DNA from: Acidobacteriota bacterium
GTDB taxonomy: Bacteria > Acidobacteriota > Terriglobia > Terriglobales > SCQP01
Length of the DNA stretch: 64,000 nucleotides
Assembly: GCA_021789895.1 (NCBI GenBank)
Contig: JAJYIU010000008.1
Location: forward strand, 1-64,000
Reading direction: 5' to 3'
In this document: positions 1 to 7,341 of the stretch, piece by piece
How positions within the stretch are numbered: the first letter of the stretch is position 1
Layout of the letters: each line of letters opens with the position of its first letter
Translations under genes and position numbers: made by a program
The notes under the pieces: model-generated
What the model saw: only the letters and a program-made list of their open reading frames with translations
Database searches by the model: none
Told to the model about the DNA's origin: nothing

Positions 1-728
1 TGTGCGGTTTGCCCGCGCGCATTGGCCAGCGCCAGCCGCGCCGCGGTCGCCCGCTGCGCCGCGGCCAGCCAGGGTGGACGGGCCGACTCGCCGGCCTGCC
101 AGCGCTGCCGCAGCACGCGCGCCTGCGCCGCCCGATGCCGCGCGGCGGTCTGCAGCAGTTTCTGCTGCCCTTCGCTGACGAGCAGTTGCAGCAGCGCCGC
201 CCGCACATCGGCGCGCACCCGCCAGGCCGCCAGCGCCGCCTGCAGCCGGATGGCCGCCAGCTCGCGCCGCGCCACCCGGATCCGGGCGGCGCGCTTGCCC
301 GCGGTCTCCAGCGGCAGCAGCGCCGCCAGACGGAAAGCCCACGGGCTCTCCGGAAAGGTTTCGAGCCCCGGCCCGAGATTCAGGCTGGGGTTGGGCCGCT
401 CGGCTGCAGTCTTGATGCCCGCCTGCCCGAGCGCGAGATTGGCCCGCGCCGCCGCCAGTTGCGGGTTGTAATAGAGCGCGGCCAGGGTCAGGCGGCGCGG
501 CGTCCAGACGCGCAGCGGCCAGTGCGGCAGCCGTTTGCCCAGCTCACGCTCCAGGTAGGCGCGCAGTTTCGGCGCCGCCAGCGACCGCCGCGAAAACCGC
601 CGCGCCGCCGCCGCCGGCGCGAGCGGCACGGAATGATAGCGCGCGAAACCGCAGCCGGCCGGCAGCAGCGCCAGGCCGGACACTGCCGTGAGAACGATGA
701 ATTTCCATGCGCCGCTTGGGCTTCGCAA
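1..728 (-). CDS. TolC-family outer-membrane efflux lipoprotein (5' part, runs off left edge)
   Basis: Reading the minus strand from a TTG at 728 gives one continuous open frame to the window edge. The leader is MRSPSGAWKFIVLTAVSG followed by LALLPAGC, a signal peptide with a lipobox-like LPAGC, so a lipid-anchored outer-membrane protein is likely. Downstream come the features of TolC/CusC-type proteins: ALYYNPQLAAARANLALGQA, then PNPSLNLGPGLE, then long Ala/Arg/Leu helices. The TTG start is chosen because GAGG lies 6 bases upstream and no ATG is in frame. A GTG 17 codons further in would cut the leader short. The family forms trimeric channels for tripartite efflux pumps; the substrate cannot be told here. 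The C-terminal part is outside the window. Confidence 0.72.
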   Translation of the reverse strand, partial: MRSPSGAWKFIVLTAVSGLALLPAGCGFARYHSVPLAPAAAARRFSRRSLAAPKLRAYLERELGKRLPHWPLRVWTPRRLTLAALYYNPQLAAARANLALGQAGIKTAAERPNPSLNLGPGLETFPESPWAFRLAALLPLETAGKRAARIRVARRELAAIRLQAALAAWRVRADVRAALLQLLVSEGQQKLLQTAARHRAAQARVLRQRWQAGESARPPWLAAAQRATAARLALANARGQTA

Positions 729-809
729 TTGCCGCCTCGCTGAAAAACCGGATCTGCCGGCGCGCGCTTCCGGCGCCGGATACACTTCCCGCCAGGTTCA
801 GCGAAGCGG

Positions 810-1127
810 TTAGATGCGCAGCAATGCGAGCGGAGGGGAAAGATCGAGCGGCGCCGCAGCCAGCTCGCGCGCCGTCCCTTCAACGCACAAGACTTCCGGC
901 GCGCCCAGGCGGCGCTGCGCCCGCCGCCGCAAAACCTGGTATGCATTCGCCAGGGCCACGGCCGCGCCGGCGGCGACCAGCGCGAAGCAGATCATCAGCT
1001 CACCATCGTGCGTGTTCAGTGGACGCGCCCGGCCCATCCGGTCGAAACATTGCTTGAACGGCGCCAGCAGCAGATAAACGGCCGCCAGCGTGGCCAGCAG
1101 CACCAGAATGGGCGAACGGCGGCGCAT
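810..1127 (-). CDS. small two-helix inner-membrane protein, unknown function
   Basis: About 105 residues beginning MRRRSPILVLLATLAAVYLL. Two hydrophobic helices are visible (residues about 5-22 and 42-60), separated by a short loop with FKQCFDRMGR and NTHDGE; the C-terminal half is basic, then Leu/Pro-rich. It lies upstream of the efflux lipoprotein on the same strand with an 82-base gap, so the two may be co-transcribed. The start at 1127 is chosen because the open frame further upstream has poor coding character. An ATG four codons earlier (1139) is also possible. No family was recognised. Confidence 0.5.
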   Translation of the reverse strand: MRRRSPILVLLATLAAVYLLLAPFKQCFDRMGRARPLNTHDGELMICFALVAAGAAVALANAYQVLRRRAQRRLGAPEVLCVEGTARELAAAPLDLSPPLALLRI

Positions 1128-1350
1128 TACACACAGCATAGCGCAAAAGACCATTCCCTTTGACGCCACTCCGCACCCGTTCCGTCTTCGCCCCGGATGC
1201 CGGCCGCGGCGCAAGCACGGCTGGCCGGTTAAAAAATCTGGAACCCGGATCAGCTTTTCGAACCAGCGCATGCGCGGCAGGAGCGTTTCCATGTGCTATT
1301 CTTCCAGCGCGTAAAATCCAATCGCTGCCGCTTGCACGGAGGAATTTTAA

Positions 1351-2184
1351 ATGGGGAAAGTCGGGCTGCTTCCCAAAGCCGGTTTAATCCCTTTGGCCGC
1401 CGGCAGGATTGCGTATCGCTTGCGCAGTCCGTGGCTCCAGTTTCGCCGCGGGATCGCCCGCCGGATCGCGAGCGTCGAGCCGGGCTTCTTTGACGCCTAT
1501 CCGCGCTTTTACAGCACCAGTTACGCGCAAGCCAGGCCGAACCGCCTGAACCGCCGCTACGAGGTCATGATCGCGGCCAACGCCGGCCTCATTCGAGGCC
1601 AATCGGTGCTGGATATCGCCTCGCACGATGGGCGCTGGAGCCTGGCCGCGCAGAAAACAGGGGCACGGGAGGTGCTGGGCATCGAGGCGCGCGCGCATCT
1701 GGTGAACGCGGCGCGCGAAAGCTTGCGGATGTATCAAGTGCCCGCAGGGGCGGTGCGATTCATCCAGGGCGATATCTTCGAGCAACTGGATCAACTCGAG
1801 CCGGCCCGCTTCGATACGGTTTTCTGCTTTGGTTTTTTCTACCACACTATGCACCACATGCTGCTACTCAATAAGATTGCCCGCTTAAAACCGAACTATC
1901 TGATCTGCGACACCGAAATCGATCTGGACCCGGACGCCATCGTGAAAGTGCACGCCGAGGGCGTGGAGAAGGAATATGCAGGCGCGTTTTCCGATGCCGG
2001 CGCCGAAGGCGCCATCCTGGTGGGCCATCCCAGCCAGCCGGCGCTGGAGCTGATGCTCAAGCATGCCGGGTTCGACTGTCGTTTTCTCGACTGGCGCAGT
2101 TTCGGCATCCGGCGATGGGATGGGTTGAAGGAATACCACGATGGGTCCCGCGTGACCCTGGTGGCGAAGCGAAAGGGAAGTTAA
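1351..2184 (+). CDS. class I SAM-dependent methyltransferase
   Basis: The 277-residue protein carries SAM-binding motif I as VLDIASHDGRWS (residues about 86-97), followed by an acidic loop GIEARAHLV and FIQGDIFEQL, the usual order in Rossmann-fold methyltransferases. FDTVFCFGFFYHTMHH resembles motif IV/V. The C-terminal half (LICDTEIDLDPDAIV, HPSQPALELMLKHAGF) is like methyltransferases that act on small molecules or glycans; the acceptor cannot be deduced. GGAGGAATTTTAA directly precedes the ATG, a strong ribosome binding site. It stands alone between the minus-strand membrane gene and convergent fmt. Confidence 0.8.
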   Translation: MGKVGLLPKAGLIPLAAGRIAYRLRSPWLQFRRGIARRIASVEPGFFDAYPRFYSTSYAQARPNRLNRRYEVMIAANAGLIRGQSVLDIASHDGRWSLAAQKTGAREVLGIEARAHLVNAARESLRMYQVPAGAVRFIQGDIFEQLDQLEPARFDTVFCFGFFYHTMHHMLLLNKIARLKPNYLICDTEIDLDPDAIVKVHAEGVEKEYAGAFSDAGAEGAILVGHPSQPALELMLKHAGFDCRFLDWRSFGIRRWDGLKEYHDGSRVTLVAKRKGS

Positions 2185-2212
2185 CTGCAGCCTGGTTCCA
2201 TAAATTTCAGCT

Positions 2213-3148
2213 CTATGAACCCAGCCGCTCGCCCGGCGCGAGGCGGGCGCCGCGCAAAAATTCCTCGCCGCTGAGCGGCTTGCGCCCTTCCAGTTGCACT
2301 TCCAGCAATTGCAATACGCCCGGCGCGCAGGCGACGGACATGAGTTTCGCCTCCGGCAGCAGCGTGCCCGGGGGCGCGGGCGCATCCGCTTCGGCAAGGA
2401 TCCGGCAACGATGGATGCTCAGCCGCTCGCCGCGCAAGAAGGTATAGAGTCCCGGCCAGGGTTGAAATCCGCGCCAATGGTTGTAAAGTTCCCGCGCCGG
2501 CCGCTGCCAGTCCGCCAGCCCGTCTTCCTTTTTCAAGCGCGGGGCGAGCGACGCCTGGGAATCGTCCTGGGGAATGCTCGAAAGCCGGGCTTGCGCCAAA
2601 CCGAGCAGCGTTTCGGCCAGCAGCTCGGCGGCGAGGACGGCCAGGCGGCGGCTCAGCTCGGGCGCGGTTTCCTCCTCGCCGATGGACAAGCGGCGTTGCA
2701 GCAGCATGTCGCCGGTATCCATGCCGGCGTTGATGCGCATCGTGGTCACGCCAGTCTCGCGTTCTCCACGCGCCAGCGCCCATTGAATCGGCGCCGCGCC
2801 GCGGTAGCGCGGCAGCAGCGAGGCGTGGGCGTTGATCGCTCCCAGCCGGGGCAGCTCGAACACCCGCGGCGGCAGCAGTTGACCGTAGGCCACCACCGCC
2901 AGCGCCTCCGGCTGCCTTGCCGCCAGCCATTGCAGCCCGTCATCGCCGCGAATCTTTTCCGGCTGGAAAACTTCCAGCCCCAGCCGCAGCGCCGCCTGCT
3001 TCACCGCCGGCGATTGCAGCGCCCCGCCGCGGCCGGCGGGCCGATCCGGCTGGCAGACCACGGCCCGCAGCCGCAGCCCCGGGGTGGCGGCCAGGCGCTC
3101 CAGCGCGGGCACGGCGAATGCCGGCGTGCCGAGAAAGATAACGTCCAC
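2213..3148 (-). CDS. fmt: methionyl-tRNA formyltransferase
   Basis: Formylates Met-tRNA(fMet) with 10-formyl-THF to make the bacterial initiator tRNA. The 311-residue protein starts VDVIFLGTPAFAVPALERL, then QPDRPAGRGG, VVAYGQLLPP, and the catalytic segment INAHASLLPRYRGAAPIQWA (Asn-His plus SLLP motif), followed by GVTTMRINAGMDTGDM and the C-terminal OB-like domain. The length matches the family. The GTG at 3148 is chosen because homology begins there; the longer frame to 3229 is Arg/Ala-rich low-complexity sequence. No def gene adjoins it, unlike many genomes. Its first 31 codons and leader are repeated at 4466-4596 on the far side of an AT-rich insert. Confidence 0.95.
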   Translation of the reverse strand: MDVIFLGTPAFAVPALERLAATPGLRLRAVVCQPDRPAGRGGALQSPAVKQAALRLGLEVFQPEKIRGDDGLQWLAARQPEALAVVAYGQLLPPRVFELPRLGAINAHASLLPRYRGAAPIQWALARGERETGVTTMRINAGMDTGDMLLQRRLSIGEEETAPELSRRLAVLAAELLAETLLGLAQARLSSIPQDDSQASLAPRLKKEDGLADWQRPARELYNHWRGFQPWPGLYTFLRGERLSIHRCRILAEADAPAPPGTLLPEAKLMSVACAPGVLQLLEVQLEGRKPLSGEEFLRGARLAPGERLGS

Positions 3149-3192
3149 ACTGCGATTGTAGGCCGCGGCGCGGCAGCGCGCGGCGGCGCGGC
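3056..3192. repeat. direct repeat R1, left copy (fmt 5' end and leader)
   Basis: 137 bases covering the first 31 codons of fmt plus 44 bases upstream. They recur in the same orientation at 4466-4596. By eye the only difference is a 6-base indel (one CCGCAG unit present here, absent in the right copy). The matching ends inside the fmt codons for RAVV, where the right copy diverges abruptly. The two copies bracket an AT-rich two-gene insert. Confidence 0.9.
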
Positions 3193-3201
3193 GGCGGTTG
3201 G

Positions 3202-3225
3202 GGCCGGCGGCATGCAACCTCCGGC
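3202..3225. repeat. short direct repeat R2, left copy
   Basis: GGCCGGCG, one extra G, then CATGCAACCTCCGGC. The same 23 bases without the extra G occur at 6319-6341, where they span the start codon and first codons (MQPPA) of the BioF2-type gene. Here the copy stands alone and its frame stops after nine codons (MQPPAHAYS). It probably marks the original fmt/BioF2-gene junction. Confidence 0.6.
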
Positions 3226-3285
3226 TCACGCTTACTCGTGAAAGCAGCTACGCTTCTTCCTGCTATCATTCATGATTTAAATTCA

Positions 3286-3822
3286 TTAAAAATGAATTAA
3301 CAATTTCTCTTCCTTAGTTTCTAATGACGCTAAAAGTTTCTTCACGTTTTCGATGCCGCTTTCCATCAGTGCGCGGTCAAGCTCATCCTGCGTTCGCACC
3401 GAATAGAAATCTTTTTTGGGATCAATATAGAGCAACACTATTTTATGAATCCCTATAAGATTGATGACATTTTTTAATGTTCCTTTGCTGATACCATCCC
3501 AAATCATAAAGCCACAGCTTGCATCCTTCGCCATGGCCAAGTCTTTTACTTCATAATAAGTTCGGCCATGCCGAATGCCCCGCGCGGCTCTATGCATCAA
3601 GGTATTCCAATTGCCGATATTATTCCGGCATACGCCCATGCAATATATATGCACTGGCTGATATTTGTGAGCAGCCAAATACCGCTGTACTGCTTTATCG
3701 ATTCCGTTCGCATCGCCAATGAGTACGGTTAAATTTTGCTTCATGATATTGTCCAAACGTTCCCTTACTTGTGCGTTTAGTTTCGATAATGAACGCGACC
3801 CGGCAATAAAGACTGATTGCAT
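3286..3822 (-). CDS. SLOG-superfamily (YspA/DprA-like) Rossmann protein in AT-rich insert
   Basis: 178 residues. The N-terminus SVFIAGSRSL and the following VLIGDANGIDKAVQRY (residues about 33-48) match the two nucleotide-binding signatures of the SLOG/YspA (DUF2493-like) fold: a Gly-Ser-Arg loop and a G-D-A-x-G-x-D helix start. Known SLOG proteins bind or process nucleotides or nucleotide-derived ligands and occur in conflict and signalling systems; the ligand here is unknown. The ATG at 3822 follows the phosphoribosyltransferase stop by two bases, with GAGG 8 bases upstream; a TTG at 3828 would overlap that stop. Base composition is far more AT-rich than the surrounding genes, a sign of recent acquisition. 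Family assignment is by motif only. Confidence 0.75.
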   Translation of the reverse strand: MQSVFIAGSRSLSKLNAQVRERLDNIMKQNLTVLIGDANGIDKAVQRYLAAHKYQPVHIYCMGVCRNNIGNWNTLMHRAARGIRHGRTYYEVKDLAMAKDASCGFMIWDGISKGTLKNVINLIGIHKIVLLYIDPKKDFYSVRTQDELDRALMESGIENVKKLLASLETKEEKLLIHF

Positions 3823-3824
3823 AT

Positions 3825-4406
3825 TCAATTCCTCGTACGGGTTAATGCAAGCACATGAACTGCTTGCACGCGTCCTTGAAGCTTTAGAATTTTGGCCGCC
3901 ACATTCAGGGTTGCGCCTGATTGCAGCAGGTCGTCGAGAAGTAGTGCCGTTTTGTCTGCAAGGGTTTCGTTGCTGGCGAATGTCGCCTCTAACGCGTTCA
4001 CGCGTGCTGAGAAGTCGCGGATATCCTTCATCTGCGGCGTCGTTTTCATCTTAATTAATGCTTCTGTATTCAAAACGATATCGAGCGATTGCGCCAATGC
4101 CCTTGCAAGCTCGAATACCGGCTGGAAACTCCTAAATTTCGAAGGTGGTATGGGGACAATGACATCGGGATGGATGCCCCAAGTTTTCAAAAATGCTTCT
4201 ACCGCCTCGATAATTGGGACAATGGCAGCCTTATTATTCTTATACTTTAATTGATAAACGAGTTCTCCTAATTGTGATCGCACTATATCGAATTCGGGAT
4301 GTCCAAATTCGTTAAACCCAATCATGGTGCTTGAAACCGTATGCACGTCCAGGACATACCCTTCATCCCAGGAACCTGCGATTTTTTTGGGGTGGATTTC
4401 GAGCAT
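3825..4406 (-). CDS. ComF-like phosphoribosyltransferase in AT-rich insert
   Basis: 193 residues. The PRPP-binding loop is ALLLDDLLQSGAT (residues about 154-166), the two-acid-then-TGAT pattern of type I phosphoribosyltransferases with SGAT in place of TGAT. DVIVPIPPSKFRSFQPVFEL (81-100) matches the ComF-type segment that usually reads VPVP...R...GFNQ. The N-terminal 60 residues (ending VYQLKYKNNK) fit the short ComF lead-in. No zinc finger is present, unlike competence ComF. It is the first gene of a two-gene unit with the SLOG protein, both AT-rich. A nucleotide-metabolising pair is implied; substrate unknown. No clear ribosome binding site precedes the ATG. Confidence 0.8.
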   Translation of the reverse strand: MLEIHPKKIAGSWDEGYVLDVHTVSSTMIGFNEFGHPEFDIVRSQLGELVYQLKYKNNKAAIVPIIEAVEAFLKTWGIHPDVIVPIPPSKFRSFQPVFELARALAQSLDIVLNTEALIKMKTTPQMKDIRDFSARVNALEATFASNETLADKTALLLDDLLQSGATLNVAAKILKLQGRVQAVHVLALTRTRN

Positions 4407-4415
4407 AAATATTTT

Positions 4416-4444
4416 TACATATTATTCCATGCGCAACTGATCAA
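4416..4444 (-). promoter_or_regulatory. candidate promoter of the PRTase-SLOG pair
   Basis: On the minus strand TTGATC and TATGTA are 17 bases apart, and the -10 ends 9 bases before the ATG at 4406. If used, transcription would start almost at the start codon, giving a leaderless mRNA, consistent with the missing ribosome binding site. The match is only moderate and the region is AT-rich, so chance is possible. Confidence 0.3.
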
Positions 4445-4465
4445 TCGCATTACGTCATAGCGATG

Positions 4466-4596
4466 GACCACGGCCCGCAGCCCCGGGGTGGCGGCCAGGC
4501 GCTCCAGCGCGGGCACGGCGAATGCCGGCGTGCCGAGAAAGATAACGTCCACACTGCGATTGTAGGCCGCGGCGCGGCAGCGCGCGGCGGCGCGGC
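4466..4596. repeat. direct repeat R1, right copy (fmt 5' fragment)
   Basis: 131 bases repeating 3056-3192 with one 6-base deletion. It encodes on the minus strand, from a GTG at 4552, the fmt beginning VDVIFLGTPAFAVPALERL..TPGLRAVV, then switches to unrelated HRYDVM. It is therefore a pseudogene-like fmt stub, not a functional gene. It borders the AT-rich insert on one side and the amidase 3' end on the other. Confidence 0.9.
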
Positions 4597-4643
4597 AGTT
4601 AGGGCGGAAGCGATGACCTGGCCGGCATTGGCCCGCGCTGGCT

Positions 4644-6176
4644 TCAGCCGCCGTAGCCGGCGGGCGCGCTGAACCCACCGATGTCTTCGCTAAAGAGCCG
4701 GGCAAACTCGATCGGCGTGGCGTCTTCCCAGTAGGGACCCATGATCTGCAACCCCACCGGCAGCCGGGAGGAGGACTGGCCGATCGGCATCGCGGTCGCG
4801 GGACAGCCGGTCAATGTTGCCGTCACCATCCACGGCATCATCTGCATATAAGGGCGATTGCCGGCGGGCGTTGGAATCACCCTGCTGAACAGGTCGCCCT
4901 GATGGTCGTGCGGAAAGGCAACGGTAAAGCTCGCCGGCATCAGGAATAGATCGAACTGCTCGAAATATCTTTGCCAAATCGCGCGGTAGAAAAGCTGCCG
5001 GAAATGCAATTGCTGCCAGTCTGCATAGGAAATGAGCGCGCCGGCTGCAACGGGATGCTTCGGATTTTTCCGAAATATCGCCCGATCCCTGGCCTGTGCT
5101 GCCGCGCCTTCTGTACTGAAGTTGAACGCGTCGAGCAAGAGTAAATAAATTCTAGAGGCTTCGCCCAGATCGTAGCCCGGCGGCCAACCCTGCGCGAGCT
5201 TTGCCCCGGCGCGTTCGAGCGCCCGTAACGCCCGTTCCAGCACCGGCTGCACTTCTGTCGTCGGTTCCGCCATGGAACTTTCGAACATATACCCGATGCG
5301 AAACCCCTTGAGCGCGCGCTTGCGCGGAGGCGGCAGGTTCCAGGTCCATGCCTTGCGCCGATAGCCGTTGGGACCGCCCAGCACCGTGAGCGCCGCCATC
5401 AGATCTCGCGCACTCCGGGCCAGCGGGCCGGCGACCGCGAGTCCGGTCGTGAAACCGGGCAAACCCGGCGCGCCCCCGGGAACCTGGCCGTTCAGGCTGA
5501 CCAGATCAAGGGTCGGCTTGTGGGAATAAATGCCGCAGAAACTTGCCGGAACTCGCAAAGATCCACCGATGTCGCTGCCGAGACTGAGATAGGCGAGTCC
5601 GGCGGCCAGCGCCGCGGCGCTTCCGCCTGAGGATCCTCCCGGGGTGCGAGCCAGGTCCCAGGGATTATTCGTGGTTCCATAAATGTCGTTATAGCTTTGC
5701 CAATCCATTAAATTCAGCGGCACATTGGTCCCCCCGAGCAAAATGGCGCCGCTCTGCAATAGGCGTTGGACGGCGACGGCATTGGCGGGCGCTCTGGTGT
5801 TTTTAAAAGCGACGATTCCCCAGGTATCGGGCTCGCCTTGAACGGCGAAGGATTCTTTTACGCAGATCGGCACCCCATGGAAGGGGCCCAATCGAACGCC
5901 GCGCGCGAGCGCCGCATCGGTTTGCCGGGCCTGCGCCAGCGCCCGCTCCCGCATCAAGTAAACGAACGCGTTCAATTGCGGATTGTAGCGCTCGATGCGG
6001 GCAAGCATGTGCCGCGTCAACTCAAGCGAGGAAACGCGCTTGGCGCGGATTGCGGCGGCAGCATCGAGCGCCGGAATAAAATCCAGACCGGCGCCGGCGG
6101 GGGCCGAAAAAGCTTCGGGAATCGGCCCTGCCGCCGCCAGCGTGCCGGCGGAAATCAGCAACTCACGGCGAGTCAT
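4644..6176 (-). CDS. exported amidase-signature hydrolase
   Basis: 510 residues of the amidase-signature family (GatA/fatty acid amide hydrolase relatives). The Ser-cisSer-Lys triad is visible: Lys in GVPICVKESF, the Gly/Ser-rich core TPGGSSGGSAAALAAG, and GSDIGGSLRVPA. The N-terminus MTRRELLISAGTLAAAG is a twin-arginine signal, so the folded enzyme is exported. GatA is cytosolic, and no gatB or gatC is nearby, so this is a catabolic or cell-wall amidase rather than the tRNA amidotransferase. It is somewhat less GC-rich than its neighbours and sits between repeat copies R1 (4466-4596) and R2 (6319-6341), suggesting a separate insertion. Confidence 0.88.
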   Translation of the reverse strand: MTRRELLISAGTLAAAGPIPEAFSAPAGAGLDFIPALDAAAAIRAKRVSSLELTRHMLARIERYNPQLNAFVYLMRERALAQARQTDAALARGVRLGPFHGVPICVKESFAVQGEPDTWGIVAFKNTRAPANAVAVQRLLQSGAILLGGTNVPLNLMDWQSYNDIYGTTNNPWDLARTPGGSSGGSAAALAAGLAYLSLGSDIGGSLRVPASFCGIYSHKPTLDLVSLNGQVPGGAPGLPGFTTGLAVAGPLARSARDLMAALTVLGGPNGYRRKAWTWNLPPPRKRALKGFRIGYMFESSMAEPTTEVQPVLERALRALERAGAKLAQGWPPGYDLGEASRIYLLLLDAFNFSTEGAAAQARDRAIFRKNPKHPVAAGALISYADWQQLHFRQLFYRAIWQRYFEQFDLFLMPASFTVAFPHDHQGDLFSRVIPTPAGNRPYMQMMPWMVTATLTGCPATAMPIGQSSSRLPVGLQIMGPYWEDATPIEFARLFSEDIGGFSAPAGYGG

Positions 6177-6318
6177 GCGCTCAGTCTATCAATCGGCTGA
6201 AAATGACGCGCAGCTAATGATTGTAAAAATAAAGCCTTCGTTCCTTCACCATGCGAAAACTTCGACTGGCAGTTGATGCAGTGGGCGAAGGAATTGATGG
6301 CCGCCCGCCGCGGCCGGC

Positions 6319-6341
6319 GGCCGGCGCATGCAACCTCCGGC
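6319..6341. repeat. short direct repeat R2, right copy
   Basis: GGCCGGCG directly followed by CATGCAACCTCCGGC, matching 3202-3225 except for one base. Here it forms the start codon and first codons of the BioF2-type gene. See the left copy for the implied junction. Confidence 0.6.
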
Positions 6342-7278
6342 GCGCTCTCCGGGTTCAGAACTGATCGTGTGGCGCCTGCACACCGAGGCCGACTTAAGCC
6401 CGCTCGAGCCGATTTGGCGCGCGGCCGGGGCCGAACATATTTTCCAGCGTTTCGAGCTCTCCGCCGCCTGGGCGCGCATCTACGCCGGCGCCGGCGGACC
6501 GTACCGCTTGCGCGTCTGGTACTGCGACGATCCGCCGCTGATCCTGCCCCTGGCCGAGCGCGACGGCGGCTTGCACTGGCTGGGCGACGGACTGTGGGAT
6601 TATTGCGATCCGCTGGGCGACGCCGCCGCCCCGGCCTGGGGCCGCCTGCCGCGTTTTCCCCAGCCGGCGGCGCTGCAGGGCATACGCGAAGGCTGCCCCT
6701 GGTGGCGCTGGTTTCAGGCGCAGCCCTGGCAACTGGAATTTTTCGCCGACGCTCCGTTTTACCGGCCGGCGGCCGGCTCTGCCGCCGCCGCCCTCGCCGC
6801 GCTCGACCGTCAACACGAGCGCATCGCCGAACGCCTGGCGCGCTTGCTGGCGCAAGGGATTGAATTCACTCCCGTCGCCGGCGCCAGCGAGCGCCAGCGG
6901 CTGCTCGCCTGGATCCTGCGGCGCAAGGCCGAGCGCCTGGCCGAGCTCGGAGCCGCCAACGTGCTGGGGCGGCTGGAAGCCGCCTGGCTGGAGGAAATGG
7001 CCTGCTGCCATCCCGAATTGTGCGAGTTGTGGCGGCTCGGCCCCGCCGAAGCACCCTGGTCCGGATTCCTGACCTGGGCCCAGCCCCAGCTCCGTTACGG
7101 CTACACCCTTTCCTTCGAGGCTGCCGCCGCCCGCCACTCCCCCGGCATCAAGCTGCTCTATGCCGTCTTGCGCGCCAGCGTGGCCGAGGGCCGGGGGTTC
7201 GATTTTCTCACCGGCGGGCAGAGCTTCAAGCTGCGCTTTGCCAGCGGCTGCCAGCGATTGTGGCAAGCCAAGGGATAA
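6328..7278 (+). CDS. BioF2/CelD-type GNAT acyltransferase
   Basis: 316 residues resembling BioF2-like (CelD/BcsL) proteins, which have a duplicated GNAT fold and are often in polysaccharide-export loci. Visible are FQRFELSAAWARIY near residue 45, an aromatic cluster CPWWRWFQ, a conserved segment AWILRRKAERLAELG (about 195-209) and the C-terminal GFDFLTGGQSFKLRFA, which matches the characteristic FxxGxxxYK end (here SFK). It is followed 63 bases later by a CpsB-type phosphatase, fitting surface-polysaccharide work. The ATG lies within repeat R2. Confidence 0.7.
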   Translation: MQPPARSPGSELIVWRLHTEADLSPLEPIWRAAGAEHIFQRFELSAAWARIYAGAGGPYRLRVWYCDDPPLILPLAERDGGLHWLGDGLWDYCDPLGDAAAPAWGRLPRFPQPAALQGIREGCPWWRWFQAQPWQLEFFADAPFYRPAAGSAAAALAALDRQHERIAERLARLLAQGIEFTPVAGASERQRLLAWILRRKAERLAELGAANVLGRLEAAWLEEMACCHPELCELWRLGPAEAPWSGFLTWAQPQLRYGYTLSFEAAAARHSPGIKLLYAVLRASVAEGRGFDFLTGGQSFKLRFASGCQRLWQAKG

Positions 7279-7341
7279 ACGATTACGGCAGTCCGCCGCG
7301 CCGCCGCAAACGGCAATGCTAAACTGCACTCAGAGCCGATC

